A stretch of DNA of 64,000 bases, taken from Topomyia yanbarensis. Lineage: Eukaryota > Arthropoda > Insecta > Diptera > Culicidae. This document shows, piece after piece, positions 44,030 to 55,909 of the stretch (positions are counted from its first letter, which is position 1; the number at the start of each line of letters is the position of its first letter). Under the pieces are notes generated by a model. It made no database searches, was not told where the DNA came from, and saw only the letters and a list, made by a program, of their open reading frames with translations. Location of the stretch: positions 35,617,934-35,681,933 of the forward strand of contig NC_080670.1 of assembly GCF_030247195.1 (NCBI RefSeq), in the 5' to 3' direction. The position numbers and the translations under genes are program-made.

Positions 44030-45487
44030 TAGCTTCTTATTCGTATCTTGGGAAAATCTCTGGTTCATCTTCTAATACAATAGCTTGAATCCAGCGGCGT
44101 ATCCTCCCAAATCAAAATTCATTGGATTCAAAAAAAATCAATTGATGCTGACTAATTTAATTAAATATTGTAAAAAAAATAATTTGGAAGAATACTTTCT
44201 GATCACTTCATTGAGAACCTATTGTTTTAAGCATCATGAGGACTTTTCGAAAATTGTGGGAAGAGGACCTTCAACTTGTCTCTTCACCGAGATCCCATAG
44301 TTGTCAAATTACATAAATACAAAATAAAATAATTGCCTGAATTATTAGGAGCTCTTTTTTGGAGGGATGTTCAAAAATATTAATTAAGGACAATATTTCG
44401 GGACAAGCTAAGTTTAAATAGGTTGATTGTCTGTAAAACATAAACTTGCTGGACCGAAAACTTGCTTACATTGCTTAAAATGTATTTTTTTAGATTGCGT
44501 AGAGTTGCGACAAAAATTCAATTTGATTATTAACAACAATGACATTTCGGAAGGTAGATGGAATTTGATGTAAAATTACTTTGACAGTTTGTCTCTAGAA
44601 AGTCAGAATCGGTTTTTATGAGCGTTTGATTGTTGTTGTATTGTTCATTATATGAATAGCCGCTAAGCTGGTTTTGAGGAAATAAAACTAGACACTAGGA
44701 CTCGTCAAGTTTTCAGCTTGAATAGTACAGAAAAATAAAGTAAATATTTTCTAACTTTTTTATGGTTACGATCACATTCATTAGAAACTGTCAAATTTCG
44801 ATGTTAAGTGTCATTGAAGAATTTTACAACGTGAAACAGCACATTTTCTGATAAAATAATTAAAGCGGTGAATCCTCCTAAAAGTACTTATTGAGAATTT
44901 AATCTTCAAGCTAATTTAGCTCAAAACTTAATGTCTTCAGCAAAGTTTTCGAAAATGCTATTTCAAACAACTTTGTTGAACGAATGAATACTCCGTATAT
45001 TCGGAGTATCGAAATATGGTAGATTATATGTAAAAGAAAACCATTAAAACAAGTTATTCTGATATTACTGTATATAGTAAATCTCTTCTGCGGTTGATAA
45101 ATGATAAAATTTACATTGCATGCAGGGTATGAGTATCTGAAGCTTACAAAATAAAAATTATATTGAAGAGAGCTGGCTTTAAAAAATTTCCTAAGCGTTG
45201 TTTTATATCTCGATAAGATGCATTCATGTAGCCTTCATATTTTCAACAAAATTGTTTAAAATGACATTATCAATAACTTTGCTGAAGGCACCAAGTCACT
45301 TACTATTTCTGAAAGGTTATTTCTTCATGATTACTTCTAGGAGAATTAATCATTAGAATTTGTATATAAAAAATTTGCACTGTTCAATGTTGGAAAACTT
45401 CGTCGAAGTTGTTAAGCCTTCAATGTTGATGATTTAGAAATTATGTGATCTTGACTGTTGAGAAAGTTTTCGAAAATTTGTCCCACT
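44030..45487. other. spacer with dispersed CTTTGCTGAAG-type motifs
   Basis: GTCTTCAGCAAAGTTTTCG near 44934 and AACTTTGCTGAAGGCACCAA near 45277 are further members of the motif noted at 17.8, 21.5, 53.0 and 53.5 kb. Otherwise AT-rich without a gene. Confidence 0.5.
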
Positions 45488-47463
45488 TTAACCCTTGCAT
45501 GTCCAACTTTTCACTAGTGCTTCTAGTGGGTTCCAAAACTATTTTTTCCTAAAAATGGTGGGGTTAAAAACCCCAGAAAATTGTTTTCATTCAGATAGGT
45601 GCTTTCATCGCAGTGCTAGAAGCTGCTGAAGTTTTTCTTTCCCGTGCTCAGTGCCATTCTTCTAAAAAAATTCAATAGTCCAATTGCGTGGAAATCGTAA
45701 TCGAATACAGTTTATTTATTGATTGCATCAGTTTTCAATAATATTACAAATTAACGAACATAGATCAACATTTAATTTTGCATCGTTAACGTACACTGTC
45801 TCTGGCAGCACTGCTCCAATGGGATTCAATCAGACTAATTGCTTCACTACTGATAGCTTAGTTAGGGTATTGCAATAAATTTTTTTTTTTAATTCTCGAA
45901 GGCCCCCCTCTCATATTGTGACAAATGTCAAAGCAAGCTCAGATGCCAAATTTCACATCATTTGGACAATTTTAGACCCCCGCCCACTTCGCTTGAAATG
46001 TTTTGAAATTGGTACTATGGGAAAATATGGAGGAAAAATACATTAAATACTATAACTTTTGAAGTAGCAATCAGAAAGATACCTTTCATACCTTTTTTGA
46101 AAGGAAATAAACTTAGTATTTGAATGAAGATATTTTTGTTTCTAGGAAAATACGGGAAAGTGGGGTACTGGGTCATTTTGGACCCAAAATCCCCTATTTT
46201 TAATGATTTTTCTGCTCCGTTATACAAATCATACATATTTTGTAGTTTTTCTAATGTAAAAAATCTCAAAAATCGATCGGAGCCTTTTTGACCTTTGTCC
46301 GAATACGAGAAGTTGAGGTTAAATGGCCTTTTGTCATTCATATTAAACTTCATCATTTTCTCGTAAATATATCTCTATTATTCTTCACTCAGTTTTAATA
46401 AACCATACCTTGTTGAACGTGGAAAATCCTTAGGATTATAGCAAAAATAGATTCGCTACCGGTAAAATTCAGAAACATCAAATTATCTGACATATAGCGT
46501 CGATTTCACATTTTTATCAAAAAATCGCACATATTAACTCCATTTAACAACAAACTTCTTATTTAATTTACTACTTTTAGTGTAAAATATACTTAGGGAT
46601 CACATGAGAAAAGTTTCATTTCTGGAAAAATAGGGGAAGTTGAGGTATTAGGACAAGTAATGAAAAAAATGAGATTTGTAAAGTAAATATCAAAAAGTTT
46701 GATGTTTCTGAATTTTACCTCTAACGTTTTTATTTTTGTTTTATTCCTCAGAATTTAACACGTTCAATAAGTTTACATTTTATGAAAATTGATTGAAGAA
46801 TAATAGAGATATATGCATAAGAAAATAATAAAATTTAATATGAATGACAAAAGCCCTATAACCCCAACTTCTCGTATTCGGACTAAGGTCAAAAGGGTTC
46901 CGTTCGATTTCTGAGATTTTTTCACATTATAAAAACTACAAAATATGTACGATTTGCATCACGGAGCAGAAAAATCATTAAAAATATGGGATTTTGGGTC
47001 CAAAATGACCCAGTTTCCCACTTTCCCGTATTTTCCTAGAAACAAAAATATCTTAATTCAAATACTACGATTATTTTCTTTCAAAAGAGGTATAAATTGT
47101 AATTTTCTGATTGCTACTTCAAAAGTTATAGCATTTAATGTATTTTTCCTCCATATTTTCCCATAGTACCAATTTCAAAAAATTTCAAGCGAAGTGGGCG
47201 GGGGTCTAAAATTGTCCAAATGATGTGAAATTTGGCATCTGAGCTTACTTTCACATTTGTCACAATGAGAGGGGGGGGGGCCTTTGAGAATTACAAAAAA
47301 AAAATTTTGGCGATGCCCTACTGTTAGTGCTCAAATGAAAGGAATTGTTCACATTTATTAGACTTACTAGTTTTGGTGAGCAAATCTTTTCTAAACCAAG
47401 TTTTAACTGTTTGAAAATGTTGTTGCTTATAAACAACATGGATATGCAGGTGTCAAAAGTTAA
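45488..47463. mobile_element. TTAA-flanked MITE (piggyBac-like) split by a foldback element
   Basis: The left edge TTAACCCTTGCATGTCCAAC and right edge ..AACATGGATATGCAGG..GTTAA correspond to the ends of the unsplit copy at 62052-62570. The shared body includes TTTTCACTAGTGCTTCTAG, GATAGGTGCTTTCATCGCAG, CAATAGTCCAATTGCGTGG and TCAGTTTTCAATAATATTAC. TTAA targets and CCC..GGG termini are piggyBac features. The 1454-bp insert at 45865-47318 interrupts it. Confidence 0.8.
45865..47318. mobile_element. 1.45-kb foldback element at a TA site
   Basis: Two arms of about 620 bases (45865-46484 and 46698-47318) are inverted copies; the loop is about 213 bases. Outer ends are GGGTATTGCAATAAATTTTT and, complemented, GGGCATCGCCAAAATTTTTT, with TA directly outside each. 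Arm words include CCCGCCCACTTCGCTTGAAA and TAGTACCAATTTCAAAA. The frames at 46015-46356 (-) and 46945-47166 (+) are mirror images produced by the two arms. A single-arm copy lies at 62979-63573. Confidence 0.88.
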
Positions 47464-47529
47464 CATTCTTTGACATCATTAATATATTATACAAGAAAAC
47501 AATCTATAGAGGTTTGAAAACTTCTTTTT

Positions 47530-47946
47530 ACCATTTTTCTCCTTAGTGGAGAAAAATGTAGGTAAAAACTATTTTGTCTCCATTTAGGAGAAATTTGGTT
47601 AAATCCACATTTCCGTGTGCAGGGCACAAAACATAGAACTTAATCAATAAAAACTTTTCATTTTTGGGAGTTGTGCAGTTTTGTTGAATTAGTTATGGAA
47701 CTTGCCGTTCGATTTTGTCTCATCAGAATCCAACACTGACTTAGGGACAGGACTAAGCTAGCACCGGATGGACGTTAGCTCCAAAAACGAAAACACTCTG
47801 AACATTCCTGCGTGATAAGCCGCATGAAAAGGAGTTCCAATTAAACTGATGGCAGTTAAGGAAATCGAAACTTGGTTTGGCTTAGCAAGCCAATGTAATA
47901 TGCGCTACGCTAAGTTAGTGTCGGATTCTGGTGAGACGACGAAAAA
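47530..47946. repeat. hairpin patch and TIR-bearing member of the TCTCATCAGAATCC family
   Basis: TTTTTCTCCTTAGTGGAGAAAAA (first part near 47538-47560) is a hairpin. At 47712 GTCTCATCAGAATCCAACAC begins an element whose other end (near 47945, complement GTCTCACCAGAATCCGACAC) is inverted, giving a ~235-bp MITE-like unit. Related copies lie at 20598, 37558 and 53720. Confidence 0.7.
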
Positions 47947-48849
47947 ATCCCAAATTTCATAATTAATTCAACAAAACTCGAAAAAATGTGAATCTTTAAC
48001 TAGATGCTAAACAAACATTTGTAGAACTACTACCGATAATGTGTTATATTCCCGATATAGATGCAAATGTGGTAAGGCTGGTCGAAGCTGTCAACAAATT
48101 TCAATACTTCCGTGGGATTGATGAGTATTGCAGTCAGTTTATTTGATAGCTAAACGATTTTAGAAAAATATACTAAAAGTCAGTGAAAGCTTAGTTTCAA
48201 TTGAATTGACCCTCTTTCTTGAGCTTACATCAATGTTTATGTGAGTTGAACATGTTAAAAGTATGAATAAGAACAGTTATATTTAACAATAATCTGTCAC
48301 TCGGAACTAAATCTCACGATATCGGGTTAAAGACACTGTCCGTCCAGTACACCGGTGATCTTGAGTGACCATCAAAGCACGTATTTTTCAAAGATAACAG
48401 ATTATCATCTACGTATCAAGCAATATCTATCTGTCATGAGTTATGACAGCATAATACTACCCATCGACCAATGTCCTTAGAAACAATCCAAAAATTGTGC
48501 ACTGATAAGACCGAGACAGTAAGCAATTAAGCCACCGCTGCTCTTTATAGCTGGTCCTCAATAAACTGGCTCAGTTCCCCTAAAAATTTCTCCATGAGAT
48601 TTTATTACCGGCCAAAATCGGCCAGTCAATAATTGTAATTTATTGTCAATCTAGCAAGAATTCTCGGTGCATGATAAGCGAATATACCTGATAACGATCC
48701 AAATTGTTATAGCTTCATTCTATCGTTAGCCAGGTGGTAGACCCCGCCATACGACTACAGGTGTAACTATGCGCACACACACACACACGCATACATCGAT
48801 CCCCCCTCCTCCATCACAACCTTTCACACTCGCACTGGAGAATAGGAAA
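47947..48849. other. spacer
   Basis: No gene is recognised. A short (CA)n run lies at 48774-48789. Confidence 0.4.
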
Positions 48850-50690
48850 TTTGGCAGGTTTGCTTCGTCCGTTCGACCAGTTGGTTCTTAATTACATCGT
48901 AAAGATCGCCCAGATAATCGGAAACCGTGCGAGAAATAGTAGTCGAACCCTGTGTAAGCATCGAAATAACTGTCATTACCTCTCGGTGGTCTCAATCTCG
49001 ACCGTTCGCAGCAGCAAACAACATACACAAACGCGAACGCCGCGGTGACGTGCGTCCAACCTCCGACTTCGCTGCGTTGTGTTTGGTTGGAAGGTGGTGG
49101 GGACGGGCCACCGTGTGTGTACGTCTCCAAATTCTTCCGAGTCCAATTCCGAACGAATCGAACCAACAATCAGAAATATTCGCTTGTTTGTGGAGTATCG
49201 CTTTGCTTCCAGAGCCGGTGGTATCTGCACGGGCGGATCTTCGCCTATTCACTGAAAACGAATTTTACCGCGCTGTCACTACACTTGTCACTAATCAAAT
49301 AATTTTTTGCTGTCGCTGTTGTTGTTGTTGCTACGCTATCGACTATTGGGGATCGGCGACCGCTATCAGAGTGTTTGATCAGGACGCGCCGGTAAAGGAG
49401 GTGAGCGCACCGAAAGGCCCGAGATTCCGTCGTGTCACTGCACGCGTCAAATTTGTTTTCATAGATCACCCACAGCATACAAAAGGGCGGGGGACAAACT
49501 GTGCCGCAAGGAACTTCCTACACCTACTCCCCGCACAAAGGTTACTTTGTTTTTGTTTGTTTGTTTGTTATTTTGCACAAAACTTTAGCGATCGAGAAGG
49601 AAGGAACATTTTCTTTCTATACTAACGACGTCGTCTTTGTCAAGGGCACCATACGACAACCGCCGCTACACCAACTGTTCGGGGCAGCCTAGGCTAGCTT
49701 TGTTTTTGTTTGGATTCTTGAAAAAATGAGAACCTTCTTAGCTTTCAAATCCCTTTGGTGAGTGCAGGCAGTGGCAAAAACCGAACTTTCAAAACATAAA
49801 AGCGCGCAACCACGACAACGGTCTTGGACCGACTGAAGCGGACCCCTGTAGATGTACGGCAGTGCAACACACACTCACACCGGGGCACCCACACAGTGCC
49901 AGTGGCGGCCCGAGGCGCAGCAGCAGCATATTCGCCGCCAAGACCTGGCTGGCCTGGCGGTGGCCTCGTACGTATACGCTGCTCGTTCACAGCAGCAGAG
50001 TGCGCTCAGAACACGGCTAGCCTCCGTGCCTCCGGTAGCAGACAGAGTGCATGCAAAGCTCCACTCGTCATGAAAACGGCCGTCCGTAGAGCGCAAGGTC
50101 TGCGTGCGATGTGCACATGGTGTGAGGAGCTCACCGAAAGAGGAAGTAAGCCTACGGTATGCACGCTACAACATGCTACATGCCAAAAAGGGGGTAGACG
50201 TCAGTATGCGTGCAACATCGTGTATACTGTATACGCATGTAAAAGCTATGTGCAACGTAGACGCAGTAAAAACACAGCGCAAAGAGCTGCAACACACTCG
50301 CACGGTGGGTGTGGCCAACGCGTAAGCCGGCTCGTGTCTATACACAGAAAAGAGGCGTCAACGTTCGTGATCGGTTCGCGTGTTACACGATCCCTTTTAC
50401 GGGGTTCTGCATTCGCGCTCTCCCATCTCGCACTGCACTCGTACGAAAATCAGTGGGAAGCTTAGCAGAGGGCAATTGAAAAGGGAATATCGCGCCAACG
50501 TGGTGTGTTGGACATAAACACATACACAGCTGCACCGTCGTGCTGCATGGTCGGCCGGTTTGGGTGTAGTGGTTCGGTTGGGAATGCTTGCAGTTGGCAG
50601 ACTGTGCTGTCGGTTCGAAGGTGTTATAAATTTTACGTTCAGATGACAATGACTAATTGAATTGTGTTGTATTATCAAATATCAACGGGT
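48850..50690. other. GC-richer stretch with few stop codons on both strands; no recognised domain
   Basis: Overlapping open frames occur in several phases on both strands (longest 48927-49625 plus, 232 codons; 49824-50465 plus, 213 codons). None shows a domain, and they exclude one another. They reflect base composition, with many CG and CA words, rather than genes. Features include a GTTGTTGTTGTT run near 49318, a TATA-like CATAAAAGCG at 49796 and TTATAAATT near 50627. A promoter or untranslated exon of a host gene is conceivable but unproven. Confidence 0.4.
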
Positions 50691-51834
50691 AAATTGTTGT
50701 CGTTCAATGGCGGGGTGACAATGAAACATGATATACGCAACCAGATTTGCTGCGTGAGATGTTTTCCGTTGAGTTGCGTCGTTTGCGTAGAATAGGGCTC
50801 AGAAGTCCAGAAATGATTGTTCATCGCGCTATAGGTCGTCTCACTCTATCGCGGGCTTTGTTTGGGTTCTCCACAACAATACAGCGCTTTTTGCGCCCGT
50901 TAATCAAAAACTTCACCATGCTTGTTAGGGCACTATACTTCCTTCCAGCAGCCCATCGGCCCATCTAGGCCGATGAGCATTCATATATGCTTGATTGACA
51001 GCGTTTCAAACGCGGTAGCACCGATAGCCATACACAATGAAAACGAGTGGATGCGAAAGGCTGCGTCAGCATAATGTCATGCTTCTTGCTGTTGTTGGTG
51101 ATTTTGTTCTTGCCCCGATATCCATTCCAGAGTGGTGCCTCTCTATACGTTCAACCGCGCAGGAAGTACAGGGCAATAACTAGAGTGAAGTGACTCGTTA
51201 TTTCATCAAGCCGATGATGGGACTGGATGGTTTTTCATTCCAGCAATAATGCGCTTTCGAGACCTTCAACAGCTGAATCTGCTAGAATTCAAGATAAAGT
51301 ACCATCCACTATCCAGATGGACGACGCTTGTGTTTTATAGTTAAGCATTCCGAACTAACGCTTCTTCATCCTGCCTGCACAAACCTGCCTAGTGTCTACC
51401 CGGTAATGCCAATTTATCGATTTTTCTCCCCCATTGTTGCCTGTTCACTGATGGTGTTGTTCCAGCTCGATATACATATTTTATGCAGCACAACCATCAG
51501 CTGCGGAAAGTGTCCCCAACCCCCCAATGATAGATATACCGGTGCCCAGTTCTACCCGTATGTTCCGGGAGAGAGGGAAAAAGGCTGCAGCTCCATCCAT
51601 GCATCCGCTCGCTGCGCTATTGAGTTTGTGAACGTTTCAAGTTCGTTTCTGATAGTTCCACTTTTCGCTTTGATCGTTAGTGAAGCTGATGATGGTACAC
51701 GGAAAAAAAATCCGGCTAAATTATGGTTTGTGTTGGACAGGCATCCAACGGCGTAGTGCGTAGAATGAAATAGACTTTTCCCGTATTTTTTTATTACAAG
51801 AAACTCTCTGATTTGCACGGATTGAAATTTGAAT
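50691..51834. other. spacer
   Basis: The frame 51328-51756 (+) has 142 codons but no domain, and its complement is also partly open (51552-51818). No repeats with clear ends were found. Confidence 0.35.
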
Positions 51835-52130
51835 CACAGACTAACAGACATAACACTCAAAAACAAAGCTTTGCCCGCTTTAACGGTCATTTTAAATATA
51901 TTTGTACTTGGGACTGTGGCCACATTTGAAATTATGGCGCCACTGACATATGAACAAGCATATGGGGGATAGACCACTAGTGAAATTTTTTTCCCAAACC
52001 TGAGGAGTAACCCACCAGTAAATGAGTGATTGGGACTGTGAATAAAAGGTGGAGCTAGTGTTCTGGGAAAGTTGTCGGATCGATGTTTTTTGAGGGAATT
52101 CCCTCATAGTGTTATGTCTGTTAGTCTGTG
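51835..52130. mobile_element. MITE with 23-bp perfect inverted ends
   Basis: Both ends start CACAGACTAACAGACATAAC and are identical in inversion for 23 bases. TTTGAAT lies outside each end (51828-51834 and 52131-52137), a 7-bp duplication. P-type elements give 7-8 bp duplications and hAT 8 bp, so superfamily is open. No coding capacity. Confidence 0.88.
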
Positions 52131-52839
52131 TTTGAATGTCCATTCTAAAATTTTAGGATTTTGGAAATGTTGTATACTCTCCAAAGAGTTTCCAAAAATG
52201 CTTTTATATTTAACATTTTCTCAAATGATTTTTAAAAATCCAGAATGTTATTGAAAAAATGGCAAATTTATCCTCTTGTATGATTTTAGAACTTTTATGG
52301 TCCGACGATTAGAATAGATGGAAATAAGAAAACAAAAAACACTTCTTAAAAAAATATTAAAAATTCCACCCAATTTATTGATTTTTGAGATATTATATCC
52401 AACAAAAATATATGTATGTGTTGATAAAGCACGTATAAATTTGCAACTGCCAATCACAGAAAAAGTTTTGCGTGTGGCATTCAACGGCGCTGATAATAGT
52501 GGTGATTTTGAATCTGTCACATAGAAGGGTGAAGAAAGCGGTGGTAATCATTCAAGCTGTACTAGTATTGCTTTGATGCATTCTATCATATCCGGTATGT
52601 TTGTCAGTGCGTTAGTGTACACAGTCAGATCTTCTACTGTACGGATCCCTTCTTACCAGTGTTCCTTGCTACCGGAATCCTTATTGCCGAGGCATCGACA
52701 ACCATGAATTCCATACCTTTTCGGAATTCGACTAATGAGGGGATGAACTCTTATCGTCAGACATCATTTTTCCTCAAGAACTTTACCTTTCTAAATCATT
52801 TGACTTTTGAGTTCTATCTCAAAGTCTAATGATGTATAA
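52131..52839. other. spacer
   Basis: Overlapping short frames (52248-52520 minus, 52318-52524 plus) have no domain. Nothing else is recognised. Confidence 0.35.
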
Positions 52840-54130
52840 AGAAGTGGTATCTAGCAGGCACTGAACGATTGCACTCACTAGCGTCGCCTGTTGGGAGTCT
52901 TCCCAACTAGCCTATCACCTTCGGATAGTCATTGACCCCCTGAAGAACTTTACTGAAGACACCACCGATGTAGATTACTCAAATCTTAAGATAGAAAAAA
53001 TATACAAAGCAGCATGATCCTTAATGCCGACTAATATTGTAGATTTCACCCGATGAAATCAACAATATTCTCCACATTATCGAACAGCCCTTAACCTTCT
53101 CAAAAGTTTTACCGAAAACATATTTTTTCTAAATTATCAGACTTCTGTGGTAAGACATCCATCGTTTATTCGAGGCTTGTTCTCTAGTGCAGCTAACGGA
53201 AAAATACTGAATTAGTTTATTCCCTGTCCGACTGCATTGAACCTGCCAATGAACATTGCCGAAGTCACTACCCTCCAACTAATCATTATCTTGAGATACC
53301 AAATTCCAAGAAAAAATTCCATGCTCACTAGCACCGTCTAGCGAGTCTATTTCAAATTAATCTTTCTATATTCAGATAACCCTGCACCTTCCCAGGAATT
53401 TTTCTAAAGACCAAATCTTCTTAAATTTTCCATGCACTGAATGATCGTATAGTACTTAGCGCCGCATATTGGCTGTATCCCATACTAGTCTACCACCTTC
53501 GGATGACCCTTGGTTTCATCAAGAACTTTGTCGAAGACACCACCATTATGAATTATGATGATGCCAAGATACAAAAATTAAAAAAATACCTACTCCCTAG
53601 CGCCGCCAAACTGGTGAATCCCACATTAATCATCACATCATCAAACAGTCCCTGATTTCCCTTTACTGAAATATTTCGATCTTAGTTTTTCATATTCTAA
53701 AAACTAGTTATGGAGATGCGTTTCGAGTTGCTCTCATCAGTATTCGACACTAACATAGCTCTGAAAAACAGAGACGCAACCGGTGCACCGCGGTGTTCCT
53801 TGGCCAACAACTAGATGTTCCGCAAGACAAGAAGTGTAGTTAAAGTTGATTATACCGGCGAAAACGAAACATGTTTCGGTTTAGCAGGGCCCAAATTTTC
53901 CCCTGAGATAGAAGTATATCATAGTACACGTTCTAAACGATTGTACTCTCACTAGTGCCGTATAGTGTGGGTATCCTAAACTAATATATCACCGTTGGGC
54001 AGTCTGGTGAAGACAGCACCCTTTTAGTCAATCACAATCTAGAGATGATGCATGATTTTAATATGTGTTCAATGCCCACTAGTGACGACTGGTGGAGAAT
54101 TTTCGAGTTTCATTTTTCACCATATTAAAA
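52840..54130. repeat. degenerate repeats with ACTAGCGCCG..CTGAAGACACC units
   Basis: The ordered words (T)CACTAGCGYCG, then a GGG/GAATCCC-type word, CTAATCTATCACCTTCGGA.AG, AAGAACTTTACTGAAGACACC and ATCTTGAGATA recur at about 52870, 53315, 53445 and 53945, with varying gaps. A decayed TCTCATCAG-family copy (53720-53890) lies between. Repeats of this wording are familiar to me from Aedes, from memory. Confidence 0.65.
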
Positions 54131-54244
54131 CCTGGATTCTTGTGAAAACACCAACTTTCAAAATAATCGGATTCTGATATTTCATGTTAAATCCATTTAA
54201 CGATAGTCGCATTTATGACGAGTGATTGGATTTACTTTTTCACA

Positions 54245-55905
54245 GACAGAAAATAGAAAACATAAGACAGAAACCGTAAGACAGAAGACAAAAGATATAT
54301 GACAGAAGATAGAAAACAGAAGGCAGAAGACAGGACAGAAACCAGAAAACAAAAGATAAAAGAAAAAAGATCTAACAGAAAAGACAGACGAATAAAGACG
54401 AAAGCCAGAAATCAAGAGATAGAAGACATATGACAGAAGATGACGGCAGATGATAAAAGACAGAAGGCAGTAGAATAAAACCAGAAGACAGAAGAAGATA
54501 GAAGATAGTAGACAGAAGACAGAAAACAAAAGACAGAAGGTAGAAAACAGAAGACCAAAAACAGAAGATAGAAAACAGAAGATAGAAAACAGAAGATAGA
54601 AAACAGAAGATAGAAAACAGAACCTAGATGAGGACAGAAGACTGAAAGCAATACTGAAGAAAGAAAACAGACGACAGAAGATAAAAGACAGGGGGCAGCA
54701 GACTAGACCGAAAACAGAAGACAGAAAACAGACGACAGAAGACAGAAGACAGATGACAAGACAGAATAGAGAAGACAGCAGACAAGACAGAAGGTAGCAA
54801 ACAGAAGACCGCAGACAAAAGATAGAATACAGAACCTAGAAGACAAAGGACAGAAGACTGAAGATAATAAAGAAGACAAGATAGAAGACAGGAAGCAGCA
54901 GACAAGACCGCAGACAGAGGACAGAAAACAGAATACGAAAGACAGAAGACAGAGGACGGAAGACAAGGCAGGAGGCAGAACACAGAAAATAGAAAACAGA
55001 AGACAAAAAGTAGTAGACGGACGACAGAAGACGAAGTTAGACGACAGAAGGAAGCTAACAAAAAACAGAAAACAGAAGCCAAGATAAATGACAGAAGACA
55101 GAAAACGGAAGGCGGAAAACAGCAGACGAAAGATGAAATAAAGAAGACAGCGGACAGGTGACGAGGTTAGACGGCAGAATACAGATGACCGGAGACGGAA
55201 AACATAAGACAGAAAACAAACGACAGAAGACGGACGACGGAAGGCAAATGGAAGACAGAAGACGGATGATGGAAGTTGGAAGTCGGAAGACAGAAGACAA
55301 ATGATAAGACAAACTAGAGAAAACGAAGTTAGACGACAGAAGAAAGAAGGCAGATGACAGAAGACAGAAAACGGAAAACAGAAGACAAATAATAGAAAAC
55401 GGAAGACAGGAGAAGGAAGACAGAAAATGGAAGACGGAAAACGGCAGATGAAGGATAGAAGAAAGAAGACAAGCAGAAGACAGAGAACAGAAGACAAGGT
55501 TAGACGACGGATGACAGAATACAGATGACAGATGACGGAAAACGGACAACAGAAAACAAATGACAGAAGACGGAATACGGAAGATAGAAGACAGAAGACG
55601 GGTGACAGAAGATGGATGTCGAAAGACATAAGACAAAAAACTAGAGAAAACGAAGTTAGACAGAAGGCAGATGACAGAAGACAGAAGGCAGATGACAATA
55701 GACAGAAGGCAGAAGACAGAAAACTGAAAACAGAAGACAAACGACAGATGGCAGAAGACGTAAGACGGAAAAAGGAAAGCGGAAAACGGAAGACGGAAAA
55801 TTGAACACGGAAGAAGAAAGGCGATGGAAACCGGAAGATGGAAGCAGAACACATAAGCCGGAAGATAGAAGACATAAAAGAAAGAAGGCAGAAACAAAAG
55901 CAAAA
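54245..55905. repeat. heptamer purine minisatellite, AGACAGA/AGAAGAC-type, 1.65 kb
   Basis: Nearly every 7 bases a unit of the type AGACAGA recurs, with variants AGATAGA, AAACAGA and GGACGGA. On the minus strand this yields open frames of up to 390 codons with a 7-residue period (SSVFCLL), which are by-products. The unit resembles the complement of the CAGTCTC heptamer at 10-14 kb (AGACTGG against AGACAGA). Confidence 0.93.
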
Positions 55906-55909
55906 AAAA

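Noticed and set aside
43544..44068. Open frames of 174 and 135 codons on opposite strands
   Set aside because: Both arise from the 33-bp ACGCGG repeat, whose unit is a multiple of three and free of stops. Not coding.
48927..49625. 232-codon plus-strand frame
   Set aside because: No domain, no clear start context, and competing frames on both strands in the same bases; explained by base composition.
49824..50465. 213-codon plus-strand frame
   Set aside because: Same reasons as the neighbouring frame: overlapping alternatives and no recognisable protein pattern.
54703..55875. 390-codon minus-strand open frame
   Set aside because: It is a 7-residue-periodic translation of the AGACAGA heptamer array; other phases are open too. 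Not a gene.
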